A model generated the notes under the pieces. It did not search any database. It was given only the letters and a program-made list of their open reading frames with translations, and had not been told where the DNA came from. Position numbers and translations under genes: made by a program. DNA of 64,000 bases from positions 62,001 to 126,000 of the forward strand of contig NZ_CP043617.1 of the NCBI RefSeq assembly GCF_009258225.1. The letters run 5' to 3'. Origin of the DNA: Sulfurimonas lithotrophica (GTDB lineage Bacteria > Campylobacterota > Campylobacteria > Campylobacterales > Sulfurimonadaceae). Of this stretch, positions 1-8,981 are shown piece after piece (position 1 is the first letter of the stretch; the number at the start of each line of letters is the position of its first letter).

Positions 1-2
1 GA

Positions 3-827
3 AGCCCCGGAAGCGGGAAAAGTATGATAGCCCAGAGATTAAGATATATATTGCCGCCCCTTAATAAAAGTGAGATATTAGATATTGCAAAATTAGAGAG
101 TTTAGATGATAAAGAACCAAGCTTTAAACCGCTTCGTAATTTTTGCTCACCTCATCATACATCGACATCCGCATCTATCTTTGGAGGAGGCTCTTATAAA
201 TCTCGTATAGGGGAGGTTGGTTTGGCTAACGGAGGCATACTGTTTTTCGATGAATTGCCACACTTTTCAAAAAGTGTTTTGGAAGCTTTGCGTGAACCAA
301 TGCAAGATGGAAAAATAAAAATCTCTCGTGTTAATTCAAAAGTAATATATCCTGCAGATTTTTTGTTTATCGGAGCAATGAATCCGTGTCCTTGCGGAAA
401 TTTACTCGATGAGTCTAAAGAGTGCAGATGCAATGAGATGGAAATACAGCGTTATAAAAACAGATTGTCCGAGCCTTTTTTAGACAGGATAGATTTAAAT
501 GTAGTAATGTCTCAGATCAATGCAGATGACAAAGCAAGTATGAGTTCTCGTCAGATGCATCAGAGGGTTATAGATGTTCATCATATTATAAAAAAACGTG
601 GGCAGAAAAACTTTAATGCCAAACTATCTGATCAAGAAGTAGATAGGTACTGTGTATTAGATGTAGATGCTAAAGATACTTTGGATATGGCTATAAACAG
701 ATTTGCACTCTCTTTTAGAAGTATAAAAAAAATACAAAAAGTTGCACGTACTATTGCCGATATCGATGCAAGTGAAATAATCAATAAAAAACATATATTG
801 GAAGCTTTGAGTTATAGAAAAAGATAG
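3..827 (+). CDS. comM: ComM/YifB-family Mg-chelatase-like AAA+ ATPase, 5' truncated
   Basis: The reading frame is open from the left edge, so the N-terminal Lon-like domain lies outside the window. The first visible residues form the Walker A motif SPGSGKS, followed by a Walker B stretch (GGILFFDELP) and the family hallmark MNPCPCGN with more cysteines just after it, then the C-terminal Mg-chelatase domain. ComM family proteins are hexameric helicases that promote branch migration during natural transformation. The first ATG at position 24 is internal to Walker A and is not the true start. The next gene begins 13 bases downstream. Identification of the family is firm; the transformation role is inferred from the family. 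Confidence 0.9.
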   Translation, partial: SPGSGKSMIAQRLRYILPPLNKSEILDIAKLESLDDKEPSFKPLRNFCSPHHTSTSASIFGGGSYKSRIGEVGLANGGILFFDELPHFSKSVLEALREPMQDGKIKISRVNSKVIYPADFLFIGAMNPCPCGNLLDESKECRCNEMEIQRYKNRLSEPFLDRIDLNVVMSQINADDKASMSSRQMHQRVIDVHHIIKKRGQKNFNAKLSDQEVDRYCVLDVDAKDTLDMAINRFALSFRSIKKIQKVARTIADIDASEIINKKHILEALSYRKR

Positions 828-840
828 AGTATAATTTTAT

Positions 841-1257
841 ATGTCTATATTTCAAAAAACTATAAAATTGCATCCTAGACCAAAAGGTTTTCATCTTATA
901 ACGAGAGAGATTGAAGATGCTCTATTATCATTCCCAGATATAAATCATGGGATATTAAATATTTTTTTAAAACATACATCTGCATCACTTAGTATAAATG
1001 AAAATGCAGACCCGACTGTACGCGCTGATATGGAAGAGTACTTTAGTGATATGATTGACGATAAACCATACTATATGCATACATATGAGGGTGAAGACGA
1101 TATGCCCGCACATATAAAAAGCTCTATTTTAGGAAATTCACTAAACATACCGATAACAAATGCAGAAATGAACTTGGGAGCTTGGCAAGGTATATATTTG
1201 GGAGAACATCGTGATAATGCACAAAGCCGCAAATTAGTTTTGACTATGCAGTACTAA
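841..1257 (+). CDS. yjbQ: YjbQ/UPF0047 family protein
   Basis: A 138-residue protein of the full length usual for the UPF0047/YjbQ family. The conserved core is visible: a hydrophobic strand leading to HTSASLSINENAD, then a DMPAHIKSS segment and the C-terminal LGAWQGIYLGEHR block carrying conserved histidine and arginine. Members have been described as secondary thiamine-phosphate synthases with weak activity, but their physiological role is unsettled. It follows comM by 13 bases and precedes a HAD phosphatase by one base, so the three are probably co-transcribed. Confidence 0.9.
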   Translation: MSIFQKTIKLHPRPKGFHLITREIEDALLSFPDINHGILNIFLKHTSASLSINENADPTVRADMEEYFSDMIDDKPYYMHTYEGEDDMPAHIKSSILGNSLNIPITNAEMNLGAWQGIYLGEHRDNAQSRKLVLTMQY

Positions 1258-1258
1258 T

Positions 1259-1912
1259 ATGAAAAAGTATATATTATTTGATAATGACGGAGTACTAATT
1301 GAAACTGAGATGTGGTACTTTGAAGCTAGTAAACGAGCTTTAAAAGAGTTCTTTGATTTAGAGCTTACATTTCATAGGTATATGGATATTATGGCTAAAG
1401 GTAAGAGGGCTTGGGTTATAGCTGAAGAAGCAGGTATAAGTGAAGAAAAAATAGTTATTGCCAGAGAACAAAGAGACAGATACTATCAAGAGTATATAAA
1501 AACAAAAGATATAACTATTGATGGTGTAATTGAAACTCTAAAGTGCTTGAATAGAGATTATAAAATGGGAATAGTCACTACTTCAAGAAGGGTTGATTTT
1601 GAACTTGCTCACAAGGGGCGAGGGATTGTTGATTATATGGAGTTTGTTTTATGTGTAGAGGATTATCCAAATTCAAAACCGCATCCGGACCCGTATCTTA
1701 AGGGCTTAGAACTCTTTAGTGCATCTAGGGATGAGTGTATAATTATCGAAGATTCAAAAAGAGGGTTAAGTTCTGCTGTAAATGCAGGAATAGAGTGCAT
1801 AATAGTTCATAATGAGTTTACTAAAACACACGATTTCTCAGCTGCTACATATAGAGTAAAAAAGATTACTCAGTTACCTGAACTTTTAAACTCTATACAT
1901 TGTAATAAGTAG
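1259..1912 (+). CDS. HAD-superfamily hydrolase (phosphatase/phosphomutase-like)
   Basis: A 217-residue haloacid dehalogenase-like protein. Motif I is FDNDGVL near residue 7 (nucleophile Asp8, acid Asp10), motif II is the TTS at about residue 105, motif III is the lysine in SKPHPDPY, and motif IV is IEDSKRG. The helical cap between motifs I and II places it in subfamily I with beta-phosphoglucomutase and phosphoglycolate phosphatase-like enzymes; the substrate cannot be read from the sequence. It starts one base after yjbQ. Its last 20 bases overlap the 3' end of the convergent metH gene, so the two transcripts would be complementary there. Confidence 0.85.
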   Translation: MKKYILFDNDGVLIETEMWYFEASKRALKEFFDLELTFHRYMDIMAKGKRAWVIAEEAGISEEKIVIAREQRDRYYQEYIKTKDITIDGVIETLKCLNRDYKMGIVTTSRRVDFELAHKGRGIVDYMEFVLCVEDYPNSKPHPDPYLKGLELFSASRDECIIIEDSKRGLSSAVNAGIECIIVHNEFTKTHDFSAATYRVKKITQLPELLNSIHCNK

Positions 1913-4900
1913 CATTAGGGTGGTAAACCACCAATGCAGAAGTTGACTGCTCAGGATGAATCTGAAAAGTCTCACTAAGTTCTATTCCAAACTCTTCTGG
2001 TTTTAACAAGTCAAACAGAGGACGGTTAAGCTCCAAATCCGGACAAGCCGCATAACCGAAGCTGTAACGGCTACCTTGATATTTATTCATCTGAACATCT
2101 GCTAAAGTTGAACCTTCGCCTTCTGAGATTCCAAGATCAAGTCTAATTTGTTTGTGTGCTATTTCAGCAAGTGCTTCTGCAAGCTCAACTCCCAAACCGT
2201 GAAACTGATAGTACTCGGTATATTTACCCTCTTCATAAATGCCTTTTTCTATCTCACTGAGTTTTGCACCTGCACTTACACAAGTAAGAGCTATAACGTC
2301 GTGTCTGTCTGAGTGAAAAAAGTCACTTAAAGCGCGGTGAGGCTGTTTGCTTTGACGTGGAAATGTAAACTCTTTTATAGCCCTTCCCATTACATGTTCA
2401 AGATGCTCAGTGTTTACTTCGCTCTCGGAGTTATAACCTTCGCTCTCATCAAAGATTAAAAGTGTGTTGTCATCGCTTCTGCAAGGCCAGTAACCGTAAA
2501 GTATGGTAGGCTCAAATAGACGTTCTTCTAAAAACTGTTTTTTTAGCTTTTCGTATGCAGGCCAAACTACTTCATCGAGTTGTTTCTCATAATCCTCTTT
2601 ACTCATTCCTTTAGAACTGTAACCCCAGCGAGATTTAAAAAGTAGCTTATGGTTAATCCACTCAAAAGCCATCTCAATCTGAGCATCCGTAAGTCTTATT
2701 TCACGTCTTCCCCAAAAAGGAGGTGTCGGAACTTTAACATCACGCGAAGGCATTTTCAACTCTTTAAACGGCGGAATTACAATCTCTTTTTTCTCTTTTA
2801 CTGTTTTATCTTCACTATCCTTACCGTGAAGGTCGGTGTCAAAATTTCCAGCTTCGATTCTGCTCATGGCAGTTACACCGTCAAACGCATCTTTACAGTA
2901 AAATATCGGACCGTCATAAAAAGGACGGCAAAATTCATCTATAAAACTTCTAGTTAAAGCGGCTCCGCCTAAAAGAATCGGTATATCAATCCCTTGTGCT
3001 TTTAGAGCTTCAAGATTTTCTTTCATAACCTGAGTCGATTTAACAAGTAATCCGCTCATACCAAAAGCAGATATATGACCATCTTTGGCTGCTTGAATAA
3101 AATCATCAAGCTCTACCTTAATTCCTAGGTTATTCACTTTAAAGCCGTTATTTGTAAGTATGATATCTACAAGATTTTTTCCAACATCATGAACATCACC
3201 CTTTACAGTTCCGAGTGCCAAAGTGGTATCTACAGCTTTTTCAACTTTTGGCAGATGCGGGTTTAAATAATCAACCGTAGCTTTCATAGTCTCTGCAGAT
3301 TGAAGTACGAATGGCAGCTGCATCTGACCTGAACCAAACAGTTCCCCGATGACCTTCATAGCATCTATTAGAATTTCATTTACGATTTTTTCAGGTGAAA
3401 TGGTATGACGTACCTCTTCAACGAGAGGAATCATTCTCTCTTTATCACCGTCCATCAAAAGTTTGGCGATTTTTTCTTCATCACTCATAGCAAGATACTC
3501 TTCATCTTTGGTCTCTGTATCTACGGCTTCTTTAGATGAAAAGTGTTCTATAAACTCAAAAAGAGCATTTTCTGTTTTATTGAAGATAAGGTTATTACAT
3601 ACGTCTTGATCTTCCTGAGAAATTTTATTTATAGGGATAATATGTTTAACATTTATAATAACACTTGTGAGGCCCGCTTCGACACAGTGGTGTAAAAACA
3701 TAGAGTTAAGATAAGGTCTTGCATCTTTATCAAGTCCGAAAGAGATGTTCGAGAGTCCTAAAACAGCTCCGACTTCGGGATGCTTAAGACGTAGCTGTCT
3801 TATTGCTTCAATGGTATTTATACCCGCATCCAGATACTCTTCATCACCGCTTCCAAGAGTAAAAGTAAGTACATCAAAGATTAGGTCTTCTTTTTTAAGC
3901 CCATGTCTATTTGTTGCTAAATCTATTATTCTATCGGCAACTTCTAGTTTATGCTCAACTGTTTTTGCCATACCGATTTCATCTATAGTCAGACATACTA
4001 AACTGGTACCGAATTTTTTAGCTAGCTGACAAATCTCATCTAACTTCTCTTCTCCGTCTTCAAGATTAACCGAGTTTATAATAGGTTTACCGCCGATATT
4101 TTTTAGAGCAGTCTCAAGACCTTTTACCTGAGTAGAGTCCGGCATAAGAGGAAGTGAGATTTTTTGGTTATACATACTCATAACCGCATTCATATCTTTA
4201 GTCTCGTCACGTCCTGCAAAGCCTACGTTTACGTCTATAACATGTGCACCTGCACGAACCTGCTGTTGAGCTACACTTAAAGTGCCTTCATAATCTTCAT
4301 CTAAAAGAAGTTCACGAAAGGCTTTTGAACCTGTTGCGTTTGAACGCTCACCCATAAGAAGCGGTGCAGGTTCTTGCATTAGCGGAGTTGAATGGAAAAG
4401 TGAAGCTACAGACGTAGGATGACTTCCTCTTGGCTCCTTTGGTTTTATAGCTGATACTTTATCAACAAGCGCACGTATGTGTTGAGGTGTAGTACCACAG
4501 CATCCGCCTAAAAAACTAACTCCGTTAAAGTCCAAAAATTTCTCTTGTTGAGTCGCAAATTCATCAGGACCCATTGGGTAGTAAGTATAACCTCCGCGAT
4601 TTTGAGGAAGTCCGGCATTTGCATGTACAGATATCGGTTTATGCCAAAGCTCGCTTAGAGTTTTTACGTGTTTTAAAACCTGTTCCGGTCCAGTCCCACA
4701 GTTAAACCCGAGACTTAAAATATCAAACGGCTCTAGTATAGTCGCAATGGTAGTTGCATCCGTACCTATAAGCATCGTACCGCTAAGCTCAATTGTCGTA
4801 CTAACCATAATTGGAATATTTTTATCTCTGCTTTTGTTTGCAGCCTCGCAAGCATGAAGTGCCGCTTTTATCTGAAGCGGGTCTTGTGCAGTTTCGAGTA

Positions 4901-5381
4901 AGAAAATATCAACCCCACCGTCAATAAGTGCTTCACAAAAAACCGTATAACCCTCAAACATCTCATCATATGTTATGTGACCGAGCGATGGCAGTTTAGT
5001 TCCCGGACCTATAGAGCCTAAACAAAAGCGTGGATGTTCAGGTGTGCTAAATTTTTTACATTCAGCTTTAACTAGTTCCGCTCCGGCTTTGGTCAACTCA
5101 TATGCACGCTCACTAATGCCGTACTCATCTAACACCCAAGAAAATGAACCGAATGTATTTGTAGTTATTAAATCAGCACCCGCCGTTAGGTATGCATGAA
5201 AAATCTCTTGCATAATTTGGGGGCATGTAACATTTAATAGCTCGTTACACCCTTCATTTCCTTCCCATGCCTCTTTAGGGATTTTATCTTCACGCTGTTG
5301 AAGCTGAGTACCCATAGCACCGTCAATAATAAGAGGACGTTTTTTTATCGTTTGTAAAATATATTTTTTTGTATCTATCAT
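1893..5381 (-). CDS. metH: Cobalamin-dependent methionine synthase
   Basis: A 1162-residue protein with the complete MetH domain order. The N-terminal homocysteine-binding barrel carries zinc cysteines in the GFNCGTG and GGCCGTTP segments. Next come the pterin (methyltetrahydrofolate)-binding domain starting around residue 340, the helical cap and the cobalamin-binding domain with the axial-histidine motif DVHDVGKN at about residue 725, and a C-terminal SAM-dependent reactivation domain. It transfers the methyl group of methyltetrahydrofolate to homocysteine through enzyme-bound B12 in the cytoplasm. The need for B12 fits the cob/btu cluster at the other end of the window. No cobalamin riboswitch is apparent in the 160-base leader it shares with the divergent lipoprotein gene. 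Confidence 0.97.
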   Translation of the reverse strand: MIDTKKYILQTIKKRPLIIDGAMGTQLQQREDKIPKEAWEGNEGCNELLNVTCPQIMQEIFHAYLTAGADLITTNTFGSFSWVLDEYGISERAYELTKAGAELVKAECKKFSTPEHPRFCLGSIGPGTKLPSLGHITYDEMFEGYTVFCEALIDGGVDIFLLETAQDPLQIKAALHACEAANKSRDKNIPIMVSTTIELSGTMLIGTDATTIATILEPFDILSLGFNCGTGPEQVLKHVKTLSELWHKPISVHANAGLPQNRGGYTYYPMGPDEFATQQEKFLDFNGVSFLGGCCGTTPQHIRALVDKVSAIKPKEPRGSHPTSVASLFHSTPLMQEPAPLLMGERSNATGSKAFRELLLDEDYEGTLSVAQQQVRAGAHVIDVNVGFAGRDETKDMNAVMSMYNQKISLPLMPDSTQVKGLETALKNIGGKPIINSVNLEDGEEKLDEICQLAKKFGTSLVCLTIDEIGMAKTVEHKLEVADRIIDLATNRHGLKKEDLIFDVLTFTLGSGDEEYLDAGINTIEAIRQLRLKHPEVGAVLGLSNISFGLDKDARPYLNSMFLHHCVEAGLTSVIINVKHIIPINKISQEDQDVCNNLIFNKTENALFEFIEHFSSKEAVDTETKDEEYLAMSDEEKIAKLLMDGDKERMIPLVEEVRHTISPEKIVNEILIDAMKVIGELFGSGQMQLPFVLQSAETMKATVDYLNPHLPKVEKAVDTTLALGTVKGDVHDVGKNLVDIILTNNGFKVNNLGIKVELDDFIQAAKDGHISAFGMSGLLVKSTQVMKENLEALKAQGIDIPILLGGAALTRSFIDEFCRPFYDGPIFYCKDAFDGVTAMSRIEAGNFDTDLHGKDSEDKTVKEKKEIVIPPFKELKMPSRDVKVPTPPFWGRREIRLTDAQIEMAFEWINHKLLFKSRWGYSSKGMSKEDYEKQLDEVVWPAYEKLKKQFLEERLFEPTILYGYWPCRSDDNTLLIFDESEGYNSESEVNTEHLEHVMGRAIKEFTFPRQSKQPHRALSDFFHSDRHDVIALTCVSAGAKLSEIEKGIYEEGKYTEYYQFHGLGVELAEALAEIAHKQIRLDLGISEGEGSTLADVQMNKYQGSRYSFGYAACPDLELNRPLFDLLKPEEFGIELSETFQIHPEQSTSALVVYHPNATYYNV

Positions 5382-5508
5382 ATGATTTAATCTTTATTAA
5401 AATTCTCTCTTATTTTATCCAAAGGGAGCATAAAAAATACTTTTACATTTTTTTAGATTTTAATACCTTAAGTTATATTTATGAAAATTACATAATAAAT
5501 TTTTATGC

Positions 5509-5514
5509 TATAAT
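5509..5514 (+). promoter_or_regulatory. Probable -10 box of the lipoprotein/TraF-like operon
   Basis: A perfect TATAAT preceded by GC lies 27 bases before the start codon at 5542, with an AAGGA ribosome site between them. No clear -35 is visible, which is common in Campylobacterota sigma-70 promoters that rely on an extended -10 and upstream AT periodicity. Confidence 0.5.
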
Positions 5515-5541
5515 CTTGGAGTATATTATAAAAAGGAATAT

Positions 5542-6180
5542 GTGATGTTGAAAAAAATATTTTCTATATCATTACTTACTTCTGCACTTATATTTAGCGG
5601 ATGTGGTAGTGCCGACAGTGAAGGTGAAACAAGATTGGAAACACAAGATGCCATTGATACCGGTAATTATGCCGTTGCTATAGCAGCTCTTGAAGCAAAA
5701 TTAGTAAAAACAGATGAAGATTATTTACAGTTAGCTTCCGCATATATGGGGCAAGCCGGATTCAGTTTTACCGAGTTAATTTCTATTATGAATCAAAGTA
5801 CAAGCGGTAATACTGAAGCATTTGCAAGTTTTTTTGAAAGTGTAAAAGATAATTCAAAAACTCAAAGCTTGGAATATTTAGATGATGCTATTGATTCGTA
5901 TTCTGCTATAAGCGATCAAACCGATGATGTAAAATTATATTTAGGGTTAGCCTACATTACAAAAGCAACAGTCGTCGTTGGTTCGTTAAATAATGTAGCA
6001 GATGTAAATGCTTCTACAGCTGCACTTTTAAGTGACGGTATAGATGCCGTGGAGGCTGCTGCACCGACTGAAGTAGAAGATGATGTTATAGAGTTTAGAA
6101 ATGAAATAGATACAAGTGTTGATGGTGTAATATCTGAGAGTGAATTAGAAACATATTTAACAAATGAAGGATTGATATAA
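5542..6180 (+). CDS. Outer-membrane lipoprotein, TPR-like with an EF-hand-like motif
   Basis: A 212-residue protein of unknown function. It begins with a signal peptide ending in a lipobox (IFSGCG, lipidated Cys at about residue 21). The middle resembles degenerate helical TPR-type repeats, with alanine-rich helices and YLQLASAYMG and LYLGLAYI segments. Near the C terminus DTSVDGVISESEL matches the calcium-binding EF-hand loop spacing. Its stop codon overlaps the start of the next gene (TAATG), which encodes a predicted outer-membrane barrel, so the two probably act together at the outer membrane. The calcium-binding suggestion rests on the short motif only. Confidence 0.7.
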   Translation: MMLKKIFSISLLTSALIFSGCGSADSEGETRLETQDAIDTGNYAVAIAALEAKLVKTDEDYLQLASAYMGQAGFSFTELISIMNQSTSGNTEAFASFFESVKDNSKTQSLEYLDDAIDSYSAISDQTDDVKLYLGLAYITKATVVVGSLNNVADVNASTAALLSDGIDAVEAAAPTEVEDDVIEFRNEIDTSVDGVISESELETYLTNEGLI

Positions 6181-7367
6181 TGAAAAAAATAATCTCTTTA
6201 GCACTTCTAGGTGCTACAACCTCTTTGTTTGCATTATATGCCGAACATGCAAGTTTATATAAAGATCCGCGTATAATGGGTATGGGTGGAGCAAATGTAG
6301 CGGTTGGCGGTTACTCGACTTCAGTTTTTTCAAATCCTGCAGGTTTGACAAATATAAAAAAAGAACACGGTTATGTAGTTGATTTGTTAAGTTTGGGAGC
6401 CTCTTTTAGTTCCGACGGGATGGATTTTATAGATGATGTAAACGATGTAGAAACAAGCGATATAAATCCAAATGCTACAACGGATATGATTAATGTATTA
6501 AGAAAATATTCGGGAGAGAATTTTCATGTACGTGCAGACAACTATACGGCTATATCTAAAAATTCCGATGCTTTTGCATGGAGTGTAGGTATTTTGGCCG
6601 CAACGGAATCTAACTTTATGGCTCATCCAAACGGTGGAAGTCAAGGGTTGCTATCAACAAGTACACGTGTTTACGGCGGTGTTGTTTTAGGTGCTGCTAA
6701 ACCTTATGATTTAAGTATAGGTCGTTTGGATGTCGGTATGAGTGTAAAATATATTAAGTTAGAGTCATATGAAGGTTCTTTAAGCGTAAACGATTTAATA
6801 GGTAATGAAGATGTAGATGACTTAATCGAGAGAAAATATAAAAAAGAAAATTCCGGAGTCGGTGTTGATATAGGTGTGACTTACCGTCCATTTGTTGATA
6901 GTTTTTGGAATCCTAGTTTTGGTTTAAGTGTTTTAAATATAGGTTCAATGGATATGGATGATTATTATGGTGGTCAACCTATGACTGTAAATATCGGTGC
7001 AGCGGTATCTCCAAAAATAGATATTTTTGATAAATTAGTTATAGCCGTTGATTATGTTGATTTACTAGATGAAAATAAACTTCGTTTATATGATTTAAGT
7101 AATGATACGGTTGTTACATATAAAGATTACGATGAAAGTGATTTTGAAAAAAGACTACGTTTAGGCGTTAGTTTAGGACTTATAGATACAACGTTTTTAT
7201 CTACAACGTTAAATGTCGGGTTATACCAAGGTGCATATACGGCAGGTATTGATTTTCATATAGCCGTAGTAAGACTTAACTTTGCTACATATGAGGAACA
7301 AGTCGGTACGGGAGATATTGATATATCTGATAGAAGATATATGGGACAATTGGCTATCTCTTGGTAA
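6180..7367 (+). CDS. TraF-like (TraF_2) predicted outer-membrane beta-barrel protein
   Basis: A 395-residue exported protein with a signal peptide (about residues 1-18). It opens with the DPRIMGMGGANVAVGG and SNPAGLTN motifs seen in FadL/PorV-like and TraF_2 barrel proteins. The rest alternates short hydrophobic strands with turns and ends in an aromatic residue (final SW), as expected for a BAM substrate. Despite the family name there is no conjugation system nearby; databases apply the name loosely. It is translationally coupled to the preceding lipoprotein and followed by a strong hairpin. A role in outer-membrane transport or assembly is inference. Confidence 0.7.
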   Translation: MKKIISLALLGATTSLFALYAEHASLYKDPRIMGMGGANVAVGGYSTSVFSNPAGLTNIKKEHGYVVDLLSLGASFSSDGMDFIDDVNDVETSDINPNATTDMINVLRKYSGENFHVRADNYTAISKNSDAFAWSVGILAATESNFMAHPNGGSQGLLSTSTRVYGGVVLGAAKPYDLSIGRLDVGMSVKYIKLESYEGSLSVNDLIGNEDVDDLIERKYKKENSGVGVDIGVTYRPFVDSFWNPSFGLSVLNIGSMDMDDYYGGQPMTVNIGAAVSPKIDIFDKLVIAVDYVDLLDENKLRLYDLSNDTVVTYKDYDESDFEKRLRLGVSLGLIDTTFLSTTLNVGLYQGAYTAGIDFHIAVVRLNFATYEEQVGTGDIDISDRRYMGQLAISW

Positions 7368-7370
7368 AAT

Positions 7371-7403
7371 AAATATGGATTATGATTAGTATAATCCATA
7401 TTT
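7371..7403 (+). terminator. Hairpin after the TraF-like gene
   Basis: A perfect 13-base inverted repeat (7371-7383 with 7391-7403) and a 7-base loop lie four bases after the stop codon. The following sequence is AT-rich but has no continuous T run, so it may be a terminator or an mRNA 3' stabiliser. Confidence 0.6.
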
Positions 7404-7465
7404 ATAATAATTGTTTTATATTTATTTGGTTATAATTCTGACAATATTCAAAATAGGGATAAACT

Positions 7466-8884
7466 ATGGAAAATCAGAATATAGAAAAAGCTTCTCCTTG
7501 GAGGATTAAAAGATACTATTTTTATATATTTATAACAATAGTAGCTTTAGTTCTTCCATGGATAAAAGTTAATGGAAACCACTTTTTTCTACTTAGTTTC
7601 GATAAACTAAAATTACATCTTGCTTTTGTACAGTTTGATATGCAAGAACTTTATCTTATGCCGTTTATTTTAATGCTTTTATTCTTAGGAATATTCGGTA
7701 TGACGGTTATGGGTGGACGTGTATTTTGTGGATGGGCATGTCCTCAGACAATCTTTCGTGTAATTTATCGTGATTTAATAGAAACAAAACTCCTCGGACT
7801 TCGTAAACGCATCAAAAACAAGCAACAAGAACCTGATATGTCAAAACCGGAAAACAAGGTTAAAAAAGTTATAGCTATACTTATTTGGACTTTTTTAGCA
7901 TTTGTAGCTGCAGCCGATTTTATGTGGTATTTCGTTCCGCCGGAAGATTTTATAGCATATATGGCAAATCCTTCCGAACACATGGTACTTGTAGGCGGTA
8001 TGCTTATAATTGTAGTGTTTTTAGTATATGACATTGTTAGACTTAAAGAGGATTTTTGTATATATGTGTGTCCATATAGCCGTGTTCAATCTGTTTTATA
8101 TGACGATCATACGGTTATGGCAATATATGATCCGCATCGCGGAGGTGATATATACGACCAAGATCACAACAGACTTCCTTCTTCATCGCAAAAAGAGATT
8201 CAAGAGCGTCAAGAGTATGCTGAATGTACGGCATGTGAAAGCTGTGTTACCGTATGTCCTACGCATATAGATATCCGTAAGGGGCTTCAACTTGAATGTA
8301 TAAACTGTTTGGAATGTGTAGATGCATGTACAACGGTTATGGGTAAACTCGGAAAAGAATCACTGGTAAGATGGTCAAGTGACTATGAAGTAATAGATCA
8401 AAAAGGAAAAACTAAACTTTTCCGCACAAAAATTATTGCATATATTGTTTTACTTATAGGTGTTATGATAGCGCTTGGTATTATGAGTACTAAAAAAGAA
8501 CATATGCTTTTAAATGTAAATAAAGAAAACCGTCTTTATTCTATTAAAAAAATAGATGATAAATACAGAGTAGATAATGCGTATGAGTTTTTACTTCAAA
8601 ATACAAAATCAGAGAAGATGAAATTTTATTTTGAAATTATACCTCCAAAAGGGATGGAAGGTAAAATTATTATCGCTAAACCAAGTAAGCCGTTTACGGT
8701 TGTACCAGGTGTTAAAAAGAAAAAAATCGTAGTACTTAGAACTACTGAAAGACTAGTAGATAACGATAGAGCAGATACGGTTATCCCTATAACAATCAGA
8801 GCATTTGCACTTGGACATGAGGATAAAATTGTCGTCTTTAGAAACTCTACATTTACTTACCCTAGAAGTGATTTGCTGAAATAA
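7466..8884 (+). CDS. ccoG: Cytochrome c oxidase accessory protein CcoG
   Basis: A 472-residue membrane iron-sulfur protein. An N-terminal transmembrane helix is followed by more membrane segments, including a GWACPQ cysteine motif at about residue 92. Two ferredoxin-like motifs then follow: CTACESCVTVCP at about residues 254-264 and CINCLECVDAC about 20 residues later. A further helix leads into a C-terminal Ig-like domain (IG-type FixG domain). CcoG helps deliver reduced copper during cbb3 oxidase assembly. No ccoNOQP genes are in the window, so it is a stand-alone copy here. A TATAAT sits at 7431-7436 and an AGGGAT ribosome site just before the ATG. Confidence 0.92.
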   Translation: MENQNIEKASPWRIKRYYFYIFITIVALVLPWIKVNGNHFFLLSFDKLKLHLAFVQFDMQELYLMPFILMLLFLGIFGMTVMGGRVFCGWACPQTIFRVIYRDLIETKLLGLRKRIKNKQQEPDMSKPENKVKKVIAILIWTFLAFVAAADFMWYFVPPEDFIAYMANPSEHMVLVGGMLIIVVFLVYDIVRLKEDFCIYVCPYSRVQSVLYDDHTVMAIYDPHRGGDIYDQDHNRLPSSSQKEIQERQEYAECTACESCVTVCPTHIDIRKGLQLECINCLECVDACTTVMGKLGKESLVRWSSDYEVIDQKGKTKLFRTKIIAYIVLLIGVMIALGIMSTKKEHMLLNVNKENRLYSIKKIDDKYRVDNAYEFLLQNTKSEKMKFYFEIIPPKGMEGKIIIAKPSKPFTVVPGVKKKKIVVLRTTERLVDNDRADTVIPITIRAFALGHEDKIVVFRNSTFTYPRSDLLK

Positions 8885-8911
8885 ATCACACTCTCTTTTA
8901 TAAGTAGAACT

Positions 8912-8933
8912 AATCCAAGGTAAACCTTGGGTT
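8912..8933 (+). terminator. Hairpin between ccoG and the YeiH-family gene
   Basis: A 9-base stem with one G-T pair (8912-8920 with 8925-8933) and a TAAA loop. There is no T tract on the plus side. A TATAAT at 8949-8954 just downstream probably starts the next transcript. Confidence 0.5.
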
Positions 8934-8981
8934 AATGTAAACTTATTGTATAATTCAAAAAAAACTTATACAGGAAAATAA

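Noticed and set aside
5382-5541. Possible cobalamin riboswitch upstream of metH
   Set aside because: The 160-base gap is shared with a divergent gene and I see no conserved B12-box or multi-helix pattern.
6180-7367. Conjugation (TraF) locus
   Set aside because: The TraF_2 name comes from distant annotation; no other conjugation genes are present and the protein looks like an outer-membrane barrel.
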